Shown: in pieces, positions 5,427-7,002 of the stretch
Position numbering within the stretch: the first letter of the stretch is position 1
Layout: each line of letters begins with the position of its first letter
DNA from: an uncultured Alphaproteobacteria bacterium
GTDB taxonomy: Bacteria > Pseudomonadota > Alphaproteobacteria > Rickettsiales > Midichloriaceae
Direction: 5' to 3'
DNA length: 7,002 bases
Assembly (NCBI GenBank): GCA_903860855.1
Contig: CAIOSF010000216.1
Span: 1 to 7,002, forward strand
The notes under the pieces: generated by a model
What the model was told of the DNA's origin: nothing
Seen by the model: only the letters and a program-made list of their open reading frames with translations
Databases searched by the model: none
Translations under genes and position numbers: made by a program

Positions 5427-5882
5427 ATGGCAGAAGTTATACTTTTAGAAAAGATTTCAAATCTTGGTATTATAGGCGAAACAGTAAAGGTTGCTGATGG
5501 GTTTGCTCGCAATTACCTAATTCCACAGAAAAGAGCCCTGATAGCTACGGAGACTAATAAAGGGGTTTTTGAAAAACGCAGGGCCGAGCTCGAGGCAATG
5601 AACCAGTCAAGACTAGAAAGAGCTAGTGCCAACCTCAGTAAGGTCGACAACATCAGTATATTCCTTGTTAGACAAGCCGGTGACGATGGAAGACTCTACG
5701 GCTCCGTCACAACGAAAGATATAGCGAAAGCCGCAGAAGATGCAAGTCAATGTGAAATTCATAGCGAGCAAGTTGTTTTGAGCTCTCGTATCAAAGAAAT
5801 TGGATCCTATGATGTATCGATTATTTTACATCCAGATGTGATCGCAAACCTTGTATTGGAAGTAAGGCGTAAGGATAGCTGA
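5427..5882 (+). CDS. rplI: 50S ribosomal protein L9
   Basis: A 151-residue L9, close to the E. coli length of 149. It binds 23S rRNA at the base of the L1 stalk. The N-terminal domain carries the family signature GIIGETVKVADGFARNYLIP (14-33), followed by QKRALIAT (34-41). Residues about 42-75 form the charged connecting helix (FEKRRAELEAMNQSRLERAS). The C-terminal domain includes DDGRLYGSVTTKDIAKA (85-101) and ends with IANLVLEVRRKD. The ATG at 5427 begins the standard MAEVILLEKI. It follows rpsR by 47 bp with no promoter seen between, so the two are probably cotranscribed. The upstream sequence (gcgctaaga) is at most a weak ribosome binding site. Confidence 0.97.
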   Translation: MAEVILLEKISNLGIIGETVKVADGFARNYLIPQKRALIATETNKGVFEKRRAELEAMNQSRLERASANLSKVDNISIFLVRQAGDDGRLYGSVTTKDIAKAAEDASQCEIHSEQVVLSSRIKEIGSYDVSIILHPDVIANLVLEVRRKDS

Positions 5883-5975
5883 TACTAAATCCGCTTTTAA
5901 CTATTACTGCATTGCCCTTCGCTCCGCACTGTTTAATTAGACTTGCCCGCGGCTTTGTCTATCGTATTTAGTAAT
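5881..5975 (+). other. Structured stretch after rplI, possible transcript end or small RNA
   Basis: TACTAAAT (5883-5890) and ATTTAGTA (5966-5973) are exact inverted copies about 75 bases apart. Allowing one bulge, the stem extends to GATACTAAAT and ATTTAGTAATC. Inside, AGAC...GTCT (5939-5942 with 5957-5960) encloses GCC-CGC-GGC (5945-5953). The interior is GC-richer than flanking intergenic DNA. No classical T-run terminator is present. It may be a 3' end structure of the ribosomal protein transcript, a small RNA or a decayed repeat. Confidence 0.25.
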
Positions 5976-6027
5976 CGGCATGATACTAGGTTGAAAATTG
6001 AATGGTATATTTTTTTACGTTCATGGT

Positions 6028-6063
6028 TTAACATATTAGAATAAGTTTATATAATCATATAAT
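6028..6063 (+). promoter_or_regulatory. Predicted rpoZ promoter with doubled -10
   Basis: TTAACA (6028-6033, 5/6 to the -35 consensus), a 16-bp spacer and a perfect TATAAT (6050-6055) make a good promoter, with start near 6062 and a leader of about 20 nt. A second perfect TATAAT overlaps the start region (6058-6063). Confidence 0.65.
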
Positions 6064-6081
6064 TCGTAGTTAGTAAGAGTA

Positions 6082-6450
6082 ATGGCAAGAGTCACCATAG
6101 AGGATTGTAGGAAGTTAATTGTTAATAGGTTCGAGCTAATAATCATAGCAGCCCATAGAGCAAGAGAGATATCACTAGGATCGCCAGCATTGGTCCAAAG
6201 TAATGATGACAAAGATGTGGTGTTAGCCCTCAAAGAAATTGCTGGTGATAAAATCAATATTGACGCTGTGAAAGACGAAGTGATTAAAAAGCATCAAAAG
6301 TATTGTCACTCAAATAGAGGGGGACATAAAGACTTTGTTGATGATGAGGTTTCTGAATTGTTTGCAATATCCACTGATACAGGCATTCCCCCAGTCAATA
6401 AGAAAGATGACGATCTAGTATATCAAGATGAAAATGAGGATGAAGCATAA
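6082..6450 (+). CDS. rpoZ: DNA-directed RNA polymerase omega subunit
   Basis: A 122-residue omega, which helps fold the beta-prime subunit and assemble RNA polymerase. The conserved start MARVTIEDCRKLIVNRFELI (1-20), then AAHRAREISLGSPALV (23-38) and DKDVVLALKEIAGDKI (43-58), are typical of alphaproteobacterial omega. After residue about 60 the protein becomes less conserved, ending in a strongly acidic tail (KKDDDLVYQDENEDEA, 107-122), as is common in this group. The ATG at 6082 is preceded by AAGAG, a weak ribosome binding site. In many relatives relA/spoT follows rpoZ; here it does not. A good promoter lies just upstream, so it is likely transcribed on its own. Confidence 0.95.
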   Translation: MARVTIEDCRKLIVNRFELIIIAAHRAREISLGSPALVQSNDDKDVVLALKEIAGDKINIDAVKDEVIKKHQKYCHSNRGGHKDFVDDEVSELFAISTDTGIPPVNKKDDDLVYQDENEDEA

Positions 6451-6551
6451 GGAACAGGTCATCGCTATAGTAAATCTATACTATCACACATTAAGATGAT
6501 TGAATCTCAGATTTTGGAAAGGTAGCCGTATTTTAATGTGTATGTAATTTA

Positions 6552-6580
6552 TAGTGGCTATACACTACTTTTCATTTATT
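6552..6580 (+). terminator. Weak terminator-like hairpin after rpoZ
   Basis: TAGTG (6552-6556) and CACTA (6563-6567) form a 5-bp stem with a 6-nt loop, followed by a T-rich but interrupted run (CTTTTCATTTATTTT). The stem is short and AT-rich, so termination would be inefficient at best. Its position between rpoZ and the next gene's promoter is suitable. Confidence 0.3.
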
Positions 6581-6618
6581 TTCGATATCTTTAATATCTT
6601 TAATGGCGAGTTTTTATC

Positions 6619-6627
6619 TGATACAAT
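6619..6627 (+). promoter_or_regulatory. Predicted promoter of the small gene at 6667
   Basis: TGATACAAT is an extended -10 (TGn plus TACAAT, 5/6). TTTAAT (6599-6604) lies 17 bp upstream as a poor -35. The start would be near 6634, leaving a leader of about 30 nt. Confidence 0.35.
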
Positions 6628-6666
6628 ACCGGGAGATAGATAGTAAGCGACATATTGGATATAGAG

Positions 6667-6918
6667 ATGCGACAAGACTCAAAACAGCAACAAGTAAAGA
6701 AGATAATGGATGACCTAAGTGCATCATCTAGGCCAGATCTGGTACGGCAAGAGATAGCAGCATGCGATTCTTTAGAGATGCTGGCAGAATATCTTCAAAC
6801 AAAGGACCTTTTGCTCGATTTAGACTTGATCAATGTCGCGACCGAGAGGTATGGGTCATTGTTGATCACTTCTTATAAAGAACACAGAACGGGTGAGCTC
6901 CAGGCAGCTAAAGGATGA
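6667..6918 (+). CDS. Small hypothetical protein, 83 residues
   Basis: I do not recognise this protein. From the ATG at 6667 it is 83 residues, charged and probably all helical: a Gln/Lys-rich start (MRQDSKQQQVKK), then two likely amphipathic helices (about 22-45, RPDLVRQEIAACDSLEMLAEY, and 46-72, Leu/Asp-rich DLLLDLDLINVATE). No signal peptide, membrane segment or metal motif is visible. A TTG at 6655 would add four residues (MDIE), but the ATG preceded by ATAGAG is preferred. An extended -10 promoter lies about 40 bases upstream. The composition looks coded rather than random, and no competing frame of similar length covers the same span. It could be a lineage-restricted protein. Confidence 0.5.
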   Translation: MRQDSKQQQVKKIMDDLSASSRPDLVRQEIAACDSLEMLAEYLQTKDLLLDLDLINVATERYGSLLITSYKEHRTGELQAAKG

Positions 6919-7002
6919 AAACGGACTTTATCTTTTTGTACCTCTCCGAGACCTGATAAGTCATCCAGACGTTTACGTAACTCTTGAGTTAAGGCAAAAA
7001 CC
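6873..7002 (-). CDS. Doubtful C-terminal end of a minus-strand gene entering from beyond the window
   Basis: On the minus strand a frame is open from the window edge to a TAA at 6875-6873, giving 43 residues that begin VFALTQELRKRLDDLSGLGE and end in VLCSL. The first half looks like a charged helix and is plausibly coded. It would overlap the convergent small gene at 6667-6918 by 46 bp, and the family is not recognisable. A stretch this short can be open by chance; bases beyond 7002 would decide. Confidence 0.22.
   Translation of the reverse strand, partial: VFALTQELRKRLDDLSGLGEVQKDKVRFHPLAAWSSPVLCSL

Noticed and set aside
6586..6603. Tandem 9-bp repeat TATCTTTAA x2 before the small gene
   Set aside because: Only two copies of an AT-rich word; too short to support a function or a repeat class.
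6915..6956. ATG overlapping the stop of the small gene (ATGA) as the start of a next gene
   Set aside because: The frame ends after 13 codons (MKTDFIFLYLSET) although AAAGG precedes it.

Overview
The window looks like a chromosomal piece of an AT-rich alphaproteobacterium. The S18 core, the omega subunit, a FabI of alphaproteobacterial type and a ProP-like (metabolite:H+ symporter) MFS transporter all point that way. The loose gene spacing, low GC and poor Shine-Dalgarno sequences suggest a host-associated, Rickettsiales-like lineage. That placement is inference from family resemblance, not from a search.

Layout. The left half reads on the minus strand: the N-terminal 287 codons of an MFS transporter running off the window start (1-863), a nitronate monooxygenase-family flavoprotein (1328-2743, GTG start) and the enoyl-ACP reductase FabI (3121-3936). 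The right half reads on the plus strand: rpsF (4291-4644), rpsR (4969-5379), rplI (5427-5882), rpoZ (6082-6450) and an unrecognised small gene (6667-6918). A 354-bp divergent region between fabI and rpsF carries convincing promoters in both directions. The last 130 bases hold a doubtful minus-strand reading frame that enters from beyond the window.

How the genes work together. rpsF, rpsR and rplI are the usual S6-S18-L9 ribosomal cluster, here loosened. A 324-bp gap separates rpsF from rpsR, with an operator-like palindrome, an extended -10 promoter and a leader of about 200 nt rich in hairpins. rpoZ follows with its own promoter. FabI is fatty-acid synthesis housekeeping. The flavoprotein beside it belongs to the superfamily that also contains FabK, but its substrate cannot be read from sequence.

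Most unusual points. S18 has an N-terminal extension of about 65 residues containing a Gly/His-rich patch. The DNA encoding that patch is a perfect 13-bp inverted repeat about 20 bases before an internal ATG that could start a normal-length S18. The rpsR leader is highly structured: a 19-pair hairpin, a UNCG-capped hairpin and competing helices. Two minus-strand promoter-like sites, upstream of the transporter and of the flavoprotein, are framed by the same GGTAGT...ACTACC hexamers. No tRNA, rRNA gene, CRISPR array, insertion sequence or phage gene was found.
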